Positions 46,173 to 57,503 of a stretch of DNA of 64,000 nucleotides are shown piece after piece. Origin of the DNA: Onchidella celtica (lineage: Eukaryota; Mollusca; Gastropoda; Systellommatophora; Onchidiidae). How positions within the stretch are numbered: the first letter of the stretch is position 1; the number at the start of each line of letters is the position of its first letter. Under the pieces are notes generated by a model. That model saw nothing but the letters and a program-made list of their open reading frames with translations. It was not told the DNA's origin and did no database searches. Location of the stretch: NCBI GenBank assembly GCA_963931925.1, contig OZ007569.1, positions 8,357,457-8,421,456 on the forward strand. The letters run 5' to 3'. Position numbers and translations under genes: made by a program.

Positions 46173-46225
46173 TAATAATAATAATACTGGATTACATCTA
46201 TATAGTGCATGTCCTCAGAAAGTCA
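46173..46225 (+). repeat. ATAATA-TATAGYGC dispersed motif, copy 1
   Basis: AATAATAATAATACTGGATT followed by ACATCTATATAGTGC and then CCTCAGAAAGTC. It resembles the very common animal repeat fragment of the form AATAATACTGG-TTTATATAGCGC with GGCGCTTTACA downstream. A better preserved copy is at 49600-49658. Here the downstream half has been replaced by the (ATCT)n array. Confidence 0.5.
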
Positions 46226-46447
<222 letters not shown>

Positions 46448-47883
46448 CTTATTTACTTATAAATGCTGCTTCATGCTGTACAAAACATACAAAGTTTAAG
46501 GAAGACGTCATCACTCAATCAGCAGATATTTCTGATACTGAACTGATTGTTGGCTCGGACATCAATTGAGCTCTGGGCCCAGTTACACGACCTTGTGTGG
46601 TATATCAGTTACCAAATTACACGAGTGACTTTTTTCAAATTAAATGTCCTTCTCAATTCTCCTTGGTGTCATAAAGATCACATTCACATCCCTGCCCCTC
46701 AACCTTTCTTGAAACTCTAGTCTCTGTTGTTACCACCGTTACAATCTTCTAGTTTTCACACAGGTTTAGTGGCTTTTCAATCATTCTATGTTGTTTCATC
46801 CTTTTTATTACGCTAGGACCAAATCTGTACCTGGATCTAGTGGAATTTCGCACCAGCTGTTAAAATGGCGCTATAGTAGTACAAACAGCAATCATATCTC
46901 ATATTAAATAAAAGGTCAATACTGTGAATCTGCTTGATCCTGGAGTTCTCTCCATGAAATGATACATCGATTGTTCACTAGTGTAACTTTGTTTTTGAAA
47001 GAGGTAATTTGTTTTAAAGGATCATAAGAATAAACAATCGGTACAATTGTATCAGAAATAATTTTGATTTGTCCGTATGTAATTTATTGTTTGTCCTGAA
47101 GCGTCAACACTTTGATCTGACGCTACAAAATGTTAAACAAGAACTGTTTATGGAATAAAGAGTCACTCAGCCCGTGTCTCCTAATTTGTCCATTATGCAA
47201 GCGCAAACCGTTGGACCGAGAACCATGAAAGAAATGTGCAGCCTAGCAAAACGCACCAATCTGCAAATGTACAGCCATTTGACAAAAGTTGCAGTTATCT
47301 GAATTCCAGATCTTTGCGTATTTGTTTTTTTTCCAATATCGATCTTGCCATTATCTGTCACCATCACGTAAATGGCATAATAGCAAAGTCACAGGAAATG
47401 TACAATAGTTGTCCCCGCCAGTAATTGTGGTGATGTTTATTGGTACACATCAGCATTTCCGCTGAATAGAATCAGCATTGTCAGCCACAAATCTTTGTTG
47501 ACCGTTTTGTTTGTGCTGCTGAAGGTGAGGTGACAAATTAGTTATATTCTCAGAATCATCCATCGATCAAACGGCCGGTGCGGGCAGCAGTGTGTTTCTA
47601 ATATGTCCAGTGCATGTTAATTATTCATGCTTTTCACGCCTCTACATTAAATATTCTATTTTCTTGACGTTGTTTCCCACTCGAGTCAATCCGCCAAATG
47701 ATTCATTTCAACAGATTAAAATAACACAAACCGCGAGATGTTACGGCGCAGATTAGAAGGTCCCATTTGGGAAAAGGCTGGACCTTGGGGTTTCAGTGCC
47801 GGTTACAGAGCATCAAACCGACTTCGAACTGTTTACAAAACGTGGTCTAGATCTAGTTTTGATTAAGACTGTTGACAGGGGCA
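46448..47883. other. Unannotated stretch, no gene recognised
   Basis: A+T-rich DNA, no repeats or credible frames recognised. Confidence 0.5.
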
Positions 47884-47983
47884 CGTAGCCTAATTACAAA
47901 GTTAAATACAGAAAATACTGAGTTGTGTTCACTGTTCAGCAATGGCTTACAGTGCACAATTCCAGGCGCCCCTAACAACAGCG
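47884..47983 (+). repeat. Dispersed repeat D1, copy B
   Basis: Matches 16081-16182 in order and orientation: CGTAG, CAAAG, AAATACAGAAAATACTGAGT then TGTGTTCACTGTTCAGC, a variable block, and CTAACAACAGC. The ~37-bp core is nearly identical although the flanks have drifted. Confidence 0.7.
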
Positions 47984-48226
47984 TTCGTTTAAATATGAAA
48001 ATAATTATTATGCTCTAACTTTCAGGACTGAACCACTGAAATGACACATGCATGTTCACGTTTAAATTATATATAATATAAAAAGTCTCTCACTTTCAAT
48101 TCATAAAAAAATGAAAGAAGAGAAAATCAAAGAGACTAGTTCTCAGTTAAACAGAGTGCTATGGAGAAAAGATGAAGACAATAAAAAAAATTATTGTGGA
48201 TGTTCCAATTTTGACATGAATACACA
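47984..48226. other. Unannotated spacer
   Basis: A+T-rich; nothing recognised. Confidence 0.45.
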
Positions 48227-48545
48227 GTGACAAGGTGATCATGAGGCAAGGGTGCTCGCCTCTCATGCCGAAGATACCGGGTTTGAATCCCGATCGAAGC
48301 AGGTATGTTGGAATTTTGGGATTTGTCTATATTATTTTCCTGTCCCTGATCCTAGATAGACACGATCGAGCACCTAGTCATCTCGGATAAGGACGAAAAC
48401 CTCGGACGGCCCTTGTGCACTTTGCGCACGTTAAAGATACCTTGTCACTGTGGCGACGACGTGTCTGCTCCAATTGTAACTGGACTGCAATGACATTAAG
48501 GTAAATTTCCCAGATGGGATTAAAGAAGTGTTTAAAATACAAAAT
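48227..48545 (+). mobile_element. tRNA-derived SINE, internally deleted (copy 2)
   Basis: The head has GGTTTGAATCCCGATCG as B box, followed by GTCCCTGATCC, TCGGATAAGGACGAAAA and GCGCACGTTAAAGATACC. Immediately after ACCTTGTCAC it jumps to TGTGGCGACGACGTGTCTGC, the 3' module, missing about 130 bp that copy 1 has between these points. It ends ATGGGATTAAAGAAGT and an A-rich tail. A run of A at 48557-48574 lies just beyond. Confidence 0.9.
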
Positions 48546-49599
48546 AAATTATTAATATTCTATAAAAAAAAAAAAAAAAAGCTAAATCAGGCGCGCCCTC
48601 CAAGGCAAGTTTGTTAGTAATTGAGCAACTGCCAACGAGTTCAGTAGAATGAATTGAAGAAGTATATTAAGTGTACCATGCTGATCTGCCTGTTGCATGT
48701 AATATACTTGTGAGCTTGAAAGGATGGGAGAGGGAACCCCTGCTAAAAATGGGAGTAAGTCTTGTGGGGGCCCTAAGCCAAGTTTGTTTTGCGTTTGTTT
48801 TGTCTCAGTTCGCGAGATCTCTCTCTCCACAAAGCTACTCAGGACGGTTTTAATACTGGTGAGGCAGTCCCCGGTTTCAGACGCGAAGGTGCGGGAGTTC
48901 CCGTTTCATTGCACAGTCCACATCGCACACTCAAATGAAATAAAGACAAAACAGATTCGTCTCAGTACGCCACCAGCCTAGACAATTATTCTGGGGTGGT
49001 GGTGGGGGGGGGGGTGGTTGGGGAAGAGAGAATGATGAGATAACTGAATCATTATGAACTCCTCTGTTGCAGGTCTGGGAGTAATTCAGTCCCATTTTCT
49101 CCATGCAATTTGCCTGAAATACTTCGCTAATCGGCAGCTAAATTTCTTGCTCAATTGATCTGATGAGATGTCAATCATAGTGCACGCACATTGACGTATT
49201 CTACCTTGCATGGTGAGTTGTTCTTGGTCCTTAACAATGTAAGCCCCATAATGTACCAGCAGTGTCACACAGACATTTATCACAAGGTTGCAGTCCCCCA
49301 CAAGAATTCAGCGCGAGAAAAGTAAGTTATTTTTAGTGTTTTCTACAATATACACAATAAATCGATTATGAAAATTCTTTAATTATGCCCCAAAGAGGAA
49401 ATTCTCACGGAATCAGAATTCGCCAACAAACAGAATGGGGGGGGGGGGGGGGGAGGAGCCCACAGGGTTAACACTGAGATGCTTCGTATGCGTGGTGCAT
49501 AGGCATTTGACACGAGTTTTCATAACAATTCATACTGATGAAACCTATGAGATGATCTGCGGACATCATATTGGTAAATGATAATGCAGATAATGATAA
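48546..49599. other. Unannotated stretch, no gene recognised
   Basis: Contains GT/G-rich 48993-49022 and a G-run at 49437-49453. Frames of 60-85 codons on both strands at 48582-48981 are unrecognised. Confidence 0.5.
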
Positions 49600-49658
49600 T
49601 GAAGATCATTTATATAGCGCCTAATCCAAACGAGTTTGCTCTAGGCGCTTTACAGAAA
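49600..49658 (+). repeat. TATATAGCGC-GGCGCTTTACA dispersed motif, copy 2
   Basis: ATTTATATAGCGCCTAATCC, then GAGTTTGCTCTAGGCGCTTTACA. The GCGCC and GGCGC halves pair. This short structured sequence is, to my knowledge, extremely common in marine invertebrate and fish genomes as part of repeats. It is followed closely by a pyrimidine microsatellite, as is the copy at 46173. Confidence 0.6.
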
Positions 49659-49678
49659 GTCTTGTTCTCTCGATTTGC

Positions 49679-49772
49679 ATCTCTCTCACTCACTCTTTCT
49701 TTCTCTCACTCTCTTTCTCTCACTCTCTCTATCTCTCTCTATCTCAGAATAATAATAATAATAATAATATTG
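49679..49772. repeat. (CT)n-rich tract and (AAT)n
   Basis: CTCTCTCACTCACTCTTTCT-type tract to about 49746, followed by AATAATAATAATAATAATAAT at 49748-49770. Confidence 0.92.
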
Positions 49773-51224
49773 TCAAACTGTCAGGGATTTAAAATCTTGA
49801 ATGTGACTAAATATATAAGTAAATAAATTAATTTAAAAAATGATTATTTAACTAATTAATTGATTAATTGATTTAATAATTAACATATCGTTATCATTCT
49901 CTTGAACTAAAATAAAATTAAACTAAAAAAGTAGAAATTTCATCAAACAACGAAATAATTTAGGACAAACCTGCGCTGGGCAGTTCTTTATTTTAAGAAT
50001 CAATGATTAGATTAATATTAACTCTGCTGATGATATTTGAAATTCAAGATTTGCTCATCGTGAACAAATTTAAGTGTAATTAATATACCTTTTTTTTTAA
50101 AGGTAGGTATACCAGTAACCAGGAGGATTGCATCCCCTTGCGGAAAGGATGTTGTTACAAGTACGTACGTCTCCCAAGTTTTGTTTTTTGCGTGCCGGGT
50201 AGGGTACATATTTTAAGGAAGTGTATATCCGTACAACAGGTTGTATGGATATGGATAGTGCATATCAGTACAGCATGTTTACCAAAAGGCGCGACTGGTG
50301 AAGGTTTGCTGAAACAAAACTTGGTATGGTGTTCGTTCACGAATTTAAAGTGACAACACATGGAATAGTCAGATGTATCAATGGGCGGTAGTCAGATTGA
50401 CTAATCAGGCGAAAAGGGGTTGGGGTAGCCATTGGTGATCGACGTACACTCAAGTACATGCATATTATTAGCGCAGATCACGCAATCTCCGAGCAGAAGT
50501 CGGATTGTTTTGCTACTAGGCCGATTCACAGTTTTAAAAACTATGCAAATTAAAAAGGTCAGTAATATAGTATTCCGGTGTGTGTTCCACGTCATCGAAT
50601 TGTGTGCGTTGTACTGATATGCACTGTCGGATATGCGCTTCCGTATTTTAAAGCCTTTTGTGACTCCAGAGTTAGAGAGCTCGTCCTGAAATACTCCTAA
50701 CAATTACTTAATTAATTATTCTTTCAATTTTTAATTTTGTTTTCCTCCTGTTTTTTTTGTTGAAAGGGTAAGGGGTAGGGTTAGGGATTCGATAAGATTT
50801 AGGGCTGAGGATAAGGACGGAGTGAGGGATAGCGCAAAACGCTTAGGGTGCATATGCACAAGTAACAACAGCCCTGCAGAAAACATACCTGCACTCAGAC
50901 GACAACTTGCGGTTTGCAAGATGTATAAAATTATCAGCATTGTTATAAAATGAAACTGATATTTCTCGCACGTTTTTACTTTTTAATTTTGCTTCTTTTT
51001 TTTTTTTTTTCTTCTTCACAGTTTGAATAACAGCTGCGGCCAATGGAGGCGAGTGATGAATGTTCTAGACTTCTTCTGCGCCGATCATGACATAAATTCA
51101 CCATGGCAGATGATCTGATAGAAGCAACGGAGACAATAGTTAATAATGTATTCTCTATTCTTTAAGATGACGTGGATTAATTTCACGGGGTTTATGTGGG
51201 TACTGCATCACAGTAACAGAATGG
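49773..51224. other. Unannotated stretch, no gene recognised
   Basis: A very A+T-rich patch at 49805-49960, a T-run at 50090-50098, a telomere-like AGGGGTAGGGTTAGGGATTC at 50770-50789 with no array, and a T-run at 50997-51010. Frames to 100 codons are unrecognised. Confidence 0.5.
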
Positions 51225-51272
51225 AAGAGAGAGAGAGAGTGAAAGAGAGAGAGAAAGAGAAAAGAGAAAGAA
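51225..51272. repeat. (GA)n tract
   Basis: GAGAGAGAGAGAGTGAAAGAGAGAGAGAAAG and similar. Its complement is the much longer (CT)n that starts 130 bp downstream. Confidence 0.92.
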
Positions 51273-51401
51273 AAATGATAAAGATCATAATAATTAAAAT
51301 AACAATGTGATGGTCACACGTAACGGCGTCAAATGTCTTCAACTAAACTCACAATGCTCTGCCGAGAAGACACATCAACTTGTTTTATCCTTATCCTTTA
51401 C

Positions 51402-51402
51402 T

Positions 51403-51475
<73 letters not shown>

Positions 51476-51505
51476 ATTCTCTCTCTCTCTCTCTCTCTCT
51501 TTTCT

Positions 51506-51581
<76 letters not shown>

Positions 51582-51593
51582 ATTTCTCTCTCT

Positions 51594-51681
<88 letters not shown>

Positions 51682-51684
51682 CCG
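51402..51684. repeat. (CT)n microsatellite
   Basis: About 280 bp of CT with TTTCTCATT and TTTTCTCTTTT interruptions spaced irregularly. TTTCTCATTCTC occurs twice at about 51470 and 51540, suggesting an internal ~70-bp duplication. Ser/Leu-rich plus frames up to 147 codons are artefacts. Confidence 0.97.
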
Positions 51685-52977
51685 TTATGTTTCCATACCA
51701 CTAAACATCCACAGAGAACTACAGGACTGTTTACGAAAAAAGGACAGTAGTTCATAAAACTGGCCAGCCTGTACAGCGGACCTCTATAGTGCCAGGTCGG
51801 TTAGAGCCATCCAGTGTAAATGGCACTTTAACTAAAGAACGGACACTGAGTTACGATGGAGCTTGGAAGTGAGAAAGTTCATTCTTGGGTTCCGTGTAGA
51901 CTAGGGGCAAACAGTCAGGCGAACAAGTCATATTTTATTATTCTACTGTGTTAAGAAAAAAAAAATACGGGAGAGCCTAGAAAAAAAATGTAAACACAAA
52001 CGAACAGTTTTATGTAGTTTTGCAACTCTATTGAACTACGGTGTCATCAGTGTCTGGCCCAGAAAGGCCGTCAAACTCTACACACACGATAACTCAAAAA
52101 ATTATTACATATCTTGTCTTTTTTAATTTGAATTGTAAATACTGGATGTATCTTAAGTGCCATTTTGTTCATAAATATTCAAAGTCTATACATGTTATTG
52201 TGATTTCCTGTACAATTAGTAAGAAACTATAACAGAAATTGCTCTATCATTATGAGACAACTCAGAAAGGCCAAAATAATTAAAACATCTAAAATTTCAA
52301 AATAATGTTTAATTTAACAAAGCCCGAACTCATTATCTAACGGGGCCCTGAAAGATTAACTATGCTAATTTGACGATAAGACCGAAAGCAAACTGGGGAG
52401 GAGTTCCATTTCAGACACCACAGCAAGGTCTTGTCAGGGACACGACTTAAAAATCGTCCGTGCGCGGGAAAGTCACGAGGAATCTGCAATGTGCCACTGC
52501 CTCGCTTATTATGTGCGCCCATTCATTCACACAGATTTCAAAAACTTCGATGCCACTGCCACGCCACAATAACGCAACATAGCCTAACATGCAGATAATG
52601 TACTTCATCCAAGAAACTGCATTTAAGCACAGCCGATAGACTATGAAAACCTCCTGTCCGAAAGATGCATTGGGAAACAGACCTTTACACACTAATTAAC
52701 ACGAGTGTACGAGAAACCTGTAAGGAAGATCGATGGTAGCAGGTAAGGCTGATTGATTACCAATTTCTAAGACATACGTTTTACGGGCAAGCTGGATGGG
52801 CAACAGGTGTTCGGATAATTATTTACACACAGCTTCGTAATTATAGTTTAAAATTGGTCAGCCTTTATTTTCATTAATGTAACATTTGGGGTCTTCATGT
52901 ACGATAGAGTAATAACCATAACCATGTAGTGTTGAACTCTTCATTACAAGATGAAACGATTTCTTTTAGGAAAGACA
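51685..52977. other. Unannotated stretch, no gene recognised
   Basis: A+T-rich DNA with an A-run at 51955-51965. No supported feature. Confidence 0.5.
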
Positions 52978-52988
52978 GAGAGAAAGAA

Positions 52989-53022
<34 letters not shown>

Positions 53023-53069
53023 GCAGAGACACAGACAGACAGACAGACAGGCAGACAGACAGACAGGCT
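52978..53069. repeat. (GACA)n microsatellite
   Basis: GAGAGACAGACAGACAGACAG with AGGCAGAGACAC interruptions, ending ACAGACAGGCTGTCT, where the last bases form a small palindrome. Confidence 0.95.
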
Positions 53070-53338
53070 GTCTAATATTATCAAAATTGACTTGAGCACA
53101 TCTATCTAATCTTCGCTAAAGGACTTAAATAAACAAAATGCTTACAACTGTCCCAGGCCACTCTCCTAACCACAAGTCCCAAAGTAACTCAGCACAGTGA
53201 GGCAATCTTGGTTTTGGGTCTTCATTTTAGGATTTAGGAGCTTCGCGCTGCTTTTGGCATTATTTTACACCTCCCTTTTCTTCTTTCTATCTTTCTTGTT
53301 CGTGTTTTCATTTTTGTGTGTTCTTGTAGTAACATTTT
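53070..53338. other. Unannotated spacer
   Basis: T-rich plus strand (53220-53340). The 108-codon plus frame at 53197-53523 is hydrophobic because of this T richness and then runs into a SINE in antisense, so it is not a gene. Confidence 0.5.
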
Positions 53339-53380
53339 TGTTGTTGTTGTTGTTGTTGTTTTCTTGTGTTGTTGTTTTTA
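53339..53380. repeat. (TTG)n at a SINE 3' end
   Basis: TTGTTGTTGTTGTTGTTGTT, then TTCTTGTGTTGTTGTTTTTA. On the minus strand this is the AAACAAC-type tail of the SINE in 53381-53599. Confidence 0.92.
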
Positions 53381-53599
53381 AATTTTGCACGGGCAGCGGC
53401 CTCGTTCATCCTGCTTTTCTCGATGTCCAACAACCGTCTTTAACGTGCGCAACGTGCACACGGGCCCTGCGAGTTTTTCGTCCTTATCCGAGAAGACTAG
53501 GTGTTCGATCCTACCTACCATAGGATCAGGGGCAGGGTATCGAACCGGTACTGTCGGCACGAGAGGCCAGCACTCTGTTCCAGATTAACGTGTCACCTG
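53381..53599 (-). mobile_element. tRNA-derived SINE, short type (copy 3)
   Basis: Reverse orientation. On the minus strand it reads GTGCTGGCCTCTCGTGCCG, a B-box-like ACCGGTTCGATACC, CCCTGATCCTATGGTAGG, CTTCTCGGATAAGGACGAAA, GCGCACGTTAAAGACGG and finally GAGGCCGCTGCCCGTGCAAA. The segment between B box and CCCTGATCC is shortened compared with the other copies (about 35 bp missing). It lacks the 3' module of copies 1 and 2 and ends in an AAC-rich tail. The plus and minus frames over it are not genes. Confidence 0.88.
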
Positions 53600-54550
53600 G
53601 AATTTCGCCAATTTTTTTATATTAGCAATTACATTGAAATTTGGGAATGGTGCACTTTGCAGCATTGATTTCCGTCATTTTGTATTGGGCCGCACCCGAA
53701 GAAAAGAAGATTAAAGCAAAATTCACCGTCGCTCGCAAGAGATCCGAGCGTAGCTTTAGGGGGAAATTGAACACTAATCTCATGTTGTCTGTATTTGCTC
53801 TGCATCCCGAGAGGAATCAGAAATGGATACATTTATACACATGATGTAGCACGCACTGCGATCACCATTTTCCTGGTGTCTCTTGCGGCTGTTCTTGAAC
53901 TTGGATTTTTTAAATGTTTTAATTCTGTATTATTTCTTTTTACGTCGCGCAAATGATGTTAAAAGACGAGGCTGCCACGGGCGGAAAGGCCCGAGCAATA
54001 ATATAAATCAGTTATCGTTGTTTCCATTTGTCTAAAAACAGCAAGAGACTTTAGCCACTGCGAACGGTATTATTCTCTCAGAGAGAATACTTTCCGAGGG
54101 CTAATGTGAATGTTTCACACAAACCTACTCCCAAATTCACTAAATTAACTCACTAACCACCAACCATTTTTCCTTGGTCGGTACCTGTGAACCAAAAAAA
54201 AAAACTAGTGACGTAACCATTAAAGATAGGTCATTAATTTTATTTTTAGCACTGTTGTGAAATAACACAAAAAACGTCGTGAATGATAGAAATAGATGTT
54301 GTTGTTCTTTGCATCTGTTCGACTGAACACAATTTTATCTAACAATTTTCATGAGTGACATTAAGTGACCCAATTTATCATATAAAAAATAATTTGTATC
54401 AAACAACTGCACATCGCAAAAGAATAATAATAAAATATTATAATAACAATAACAATAATGAAGATAATATTGATGATAATAATTAATAATTATGGTCATT
54501 ATTATAGCATAATGATAATGACAAGGTGGGGCGGGGGTGGGGTGGGGGGG
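53600..54550. other. Unannotated stretch, no gene recognised
   Basis: Plus frame 53641-53844 (67 codons, Lys/Arg-rich) is unrecognised and is opposed by a minus frame of similar length. The end is A/T-triplet-rich (AATAATAATAAA, 54422-54485) and then a G-rich run to the gap. Confidence 0.5.
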
Positions 54551-54750
54551 NNNNNNNNNNNNNNNNNNNNNNNNNNNNNNNNNNNNNNNNNNNNNNNNNN
54601 NNNNNNNNNNNNNNNNNNNNNNNNNNNNNNNNNNNNNNNNNNNNNNNNNNNNNNNNNNNNNNNNNNNNNNNNNNNNNNNNNNNNNNNNNNNNNNNNNNNN
54701 NNNNNNNNNNNNNNNNNNNNNNNNNNNNNNNNNNNNNNNNNNNNNNNNNN
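54551..54750. other. Assembly gap (200 N)
   Basis: Exactly 200 N. The left edge is GGGGCGGGGGTGGGGTGGGGGG, so sequencing probably failed in a G-rich tract. The round length suggests a placeholder, not a measured size. Confidence 0.99.
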
Positions 54751-54814
54751 TATAATCCACAGTGCTCAGACGGGTCATTATACCATGACATAATCAGCTC
54801 TTATAATACGATTA

Positions 54815-54995
54815 CGGTTAAACCGTACGCCACGGTCTATCTTTGTATTAATAGATTTATAGTTGAAACCGTACGAACCAGGCCCTTCTTATTTATAGTT
54901 TATCGGTTAAGCCATACTAAACAAGCTTTACCTCGGTAATAATTTGTCGGTTAATTCATAGGAGATGTACTTGTTTTACATTCTTCGGTTAAAAA
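54815..54995. repeat. Degenerate CGGTTAA-anchored tandem repeat
   Basis: CGGTTAAACCGTAC, GTTGAAACCGTACG, CGGTTAAGCCATAC, CGGTTAATTCATAG and CGGTTAAAAAATG begin at about 54815, 54862, 54904, 54948 and 54986, that is every 38-47 bp. The sequence between anchors is only loosely alike. Decayed tandem repeat, possibly continuing into the gap. Confidence 0.6.
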
Positions 54996-55854
54996 ATGTT
55001 TTAATTGTACCGGTATTACATTTACACAGAAACATATCAAAATAACACGGACAAGGTGCGAGCACTGTTGCTGGAAACTGCGAGTACATCACTGGCGTGA
55101 ACGTCCGGGACACTGACTGTGTCAGGGTCCAAAGGCAGTCATACATGTTGAAATCCAAGTGGTTATTGTTAAATCAACAATGACGATGGCGCTACGGTTT
55201 GCCAACAAACGGCCTCCTGACTGTCTTTAAGACAATAACTGCATTGTAACGGTCGTGAGATTAGTTTTTCTTTGTTCTATCTCCAGTTCCTGAAAAATTG
55301 GAGATCTTTCAGTTTGTAGAAGAGGCAAAAAAAATTTTTAAATGCACGGTTTGAAGCTGATTTAAAATGCGTTGTGGCACTGATCAAGCGGTTTCGCGGT
55401 TCCGACTTAATCTAACCCTAACTACTTATCTTAATATTAAAGGAGGTAACGTTAAATGTCGAATTTCTCAGTTGTACCAAAAGTGGAGTTGGGACGAACA
55501 AGAAGTAGGTGGCGCTGTGCTAAGCCCTGGTCACTTCGCTGACATAACTGTGTTAGAGCAGTACTAAATCCTCTTTGTGTTGTCATGTCTGCATTCTTCA
55601 CACCACCAGCTTTGCCGATTTGATTATGTTGGAATATTGTTGCCAATTTAATCTGGGTCACCTATGACGTTCGTAAACACATAGGTACGGCCAACTACTG
55701 CTGAAGCGCTGCCAAACAAGAAACTCTAATCCAAATGAATAATAATGTTTCCATTTCCAAGGAATCTTACATCACAACAGTTACATCATCATGAATTTTG
55801 TAGAGTAGGGATCGATGTAAAGAGAGCTGTCCAAGTGACATTACAAAAAGTTTC
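54996..55854. other. Unannotated stretch, no gene recognised
   Basis: Contains a good CTCF-like motif at 55503-55517. The opposed 66- and 69-codon frames here are unrecognised. Confidence 0.5.
55503..55517 (+). promoter_or_regulatory. CTCF-like motif
   Basis: AAGTAGGTGGCGCTG matches the core of the bilaterian CTCF consensus (NNAGYAGGTGGCGCTN). A 15-bp match on its own is weak evidence of binding. Confidence 0.35.
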
Positions 55855-56140
55855 AGGGTGGCACGGTGGTCTAGAAGGACGGTGCTCGTCTCTCATGGCT
55901 AAGGTACCGGGTTCGAGTTCCGGTCGGTGCAGGCATGTTGGCATTTTGGGGGGAAATTCCTGTCCCTGATCCTATGGTCGGTGGATTCGAGCACCTTCTT
56001 CTCGGATAAGGAAGAAAAACTCGGAGGGCCGGTGTGCACAGTGCGCACATTAAAGATACTTAAGCAGTTGGAGATCTAGAAGGTCGGGCCTAACAAGGCA
56101 GCTGCCAGGGCAAATTTAAAAAAGGCAACAATCCCTACCA
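55855..56140 (+). mobile_element. tRNA-derived SINE, short type (copy 4)
   Basis: Best preserved head: GGCACGGTGGTCTAGAAGG fits an A box and CCGGGTTCGAGTTCCGG a B box. The body has GTCCCTGATCCTATGG, TTCTCGGATAAGGAAGAAAA, GCGCACATTAAAGATAC and GCAGCTGCCAGGGCAAATTT, ending with AACAATCCCTACCAC, which matches the linker of copy 1 (CATCCCTACCATTCC). The 3' module of copies 1 and 2 is absent. Confidence 0.92.
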
Positions 56141-56610
56141 CAGAAACACACAAAATCATTAGCAAAAAAAAAGAGAGAAAATAAAAACAATTAAAGTGAG
56201 GTGTAAATGCCAAGAGCAGTGAACTTCCTAAACTAAAGACCTAAAACAAAGGTTTGTGAAGGTTTTGCGTGTAAAGTGAACAGTTTCACTTGCAAAATAA
56301 CCCGACAGAACCGAGCTTTCCTCCGACCTCCAACACGCTTGAGCTGCACTGCACGGCATCCCTACCAACTGTATACTGATCGCCTTTTCTTTGAACCAGA
56401 CATTCATCGAAACCCGCTTATTTCAGGGTTATGTACCTATTGTAGAAGAAGTACAAGACCGGGTGGATCGTATTATACCCAACAGTTGTGGTTTGCTTTC
56501 TGACGCATAGAATGACACACAAAAACCTCTAACAACTAAATGCTTCTTACAATACATCCCATTCGGCTGAATGAAAGAACACGATTCCAAAACAAAAATG
56601 TTAAATCAGC

Positions 56611-56655
56611 TCCCCCCCTCCCCCCTCCCCCCCCCCCCCTTCCTTTTTTTTTTTG
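56611..56655. repeat. C-run and T-run tract
   Basis: CCCCCCCTCCCCCCTCCCCC continuing to 56639, then TTCC and ten T. Low-complexity pyrimidine. Confidence 0.95.
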
Positions 56656-57457
56656 GTTTTTGTTTAAGCAAAATCACTGTTTAATACGGTACACGGACAT
56701 TTCGGCACAAGAGTGTACGTTGGGGTTTCACGACTTGTCAGAACGATAAGACCAAATTCGGACTCAATGCACATCTTATCATGCACATAAAACCAAACAA
56801 GCATACGGGTGTATGCGCACTCCACTTCAAACAAACGGCTAACATGCACATCTTTTAGATGGGACATTAGTCTACTGGCTGAAGGCTTTGAGGGACAAGT
56901 GGTGATATGCTCCAGACAGCAGATAAATTATTTAACAACATTATGTTGCATTATGTAGGCAGCCGGCAATACCTCACCCCTTCCCACAGCCTTACACGAC
57001 CGATCACTTGCTCCAACTCTACAGGTAATCACGAAGTTGTATTCACGGTGACATAATAACGCCCACTTGTGGCAACAGAATCAGAGAAGACAATGACTGA
57101 CAGACAAATAAAAAGAGTTATCTCGCATATTGTGCGGACAAGTGGTTTTCTACAAGCGGTACGTGGCAGGATCTGATAACGCGCATGTATTGTGTTGAGG
57201 ATCTCTTCATGTCTGACAAGCCAAATACCCCACAACTGGTATCTTGGACACAATGCAACAGTCTTGACTGTGGTAGATTTTCTGGGGGGCTGGGGGGAGG
57301 AGGAGTGACGATTAATTATTGGTGTACATAATTTGTTTTTGATAGTGACTTGACTATCTGTTGTAACTGCTTCTCCGAAGTTAAACATTCTCCAAATCAA
57401 ATATTTCAAGAGAAGGGGGATAATACTGCAGAAGTAATTTAAAACGATGAAGTTTGT

Positions 57458-57503
57458 TTATTTATTTATTTGTTTATTTATTTATTTATTTACTTATTTA
57501 TTT
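57458..57503. repeat. (TTTA)n microsatellite
   Basis: TTTATTTATTTATTTGTTTA and further units with one G and one C interruption. Confidence 0.95.

Noticed and set aside
50765-50792. Telomere-like GGGTAGGGTTAGGG
   Set aside because: Only about two TTAGGG-like units, with no array. Too short for an interstitial telomere.
51307-51757. Ser/Leu-rich frames up to 147 codons, and similar at 40948-41323 and 44746-45267
   Set aside because: (CT)n readings. Sequence complexity is too low to be credible.
53641-53844. 67-codon Lys/Arg-rich plus frame
   Set aside because: An equally long minus frame overlaps it. No motif or splice support, and it follows directly on a SINE.
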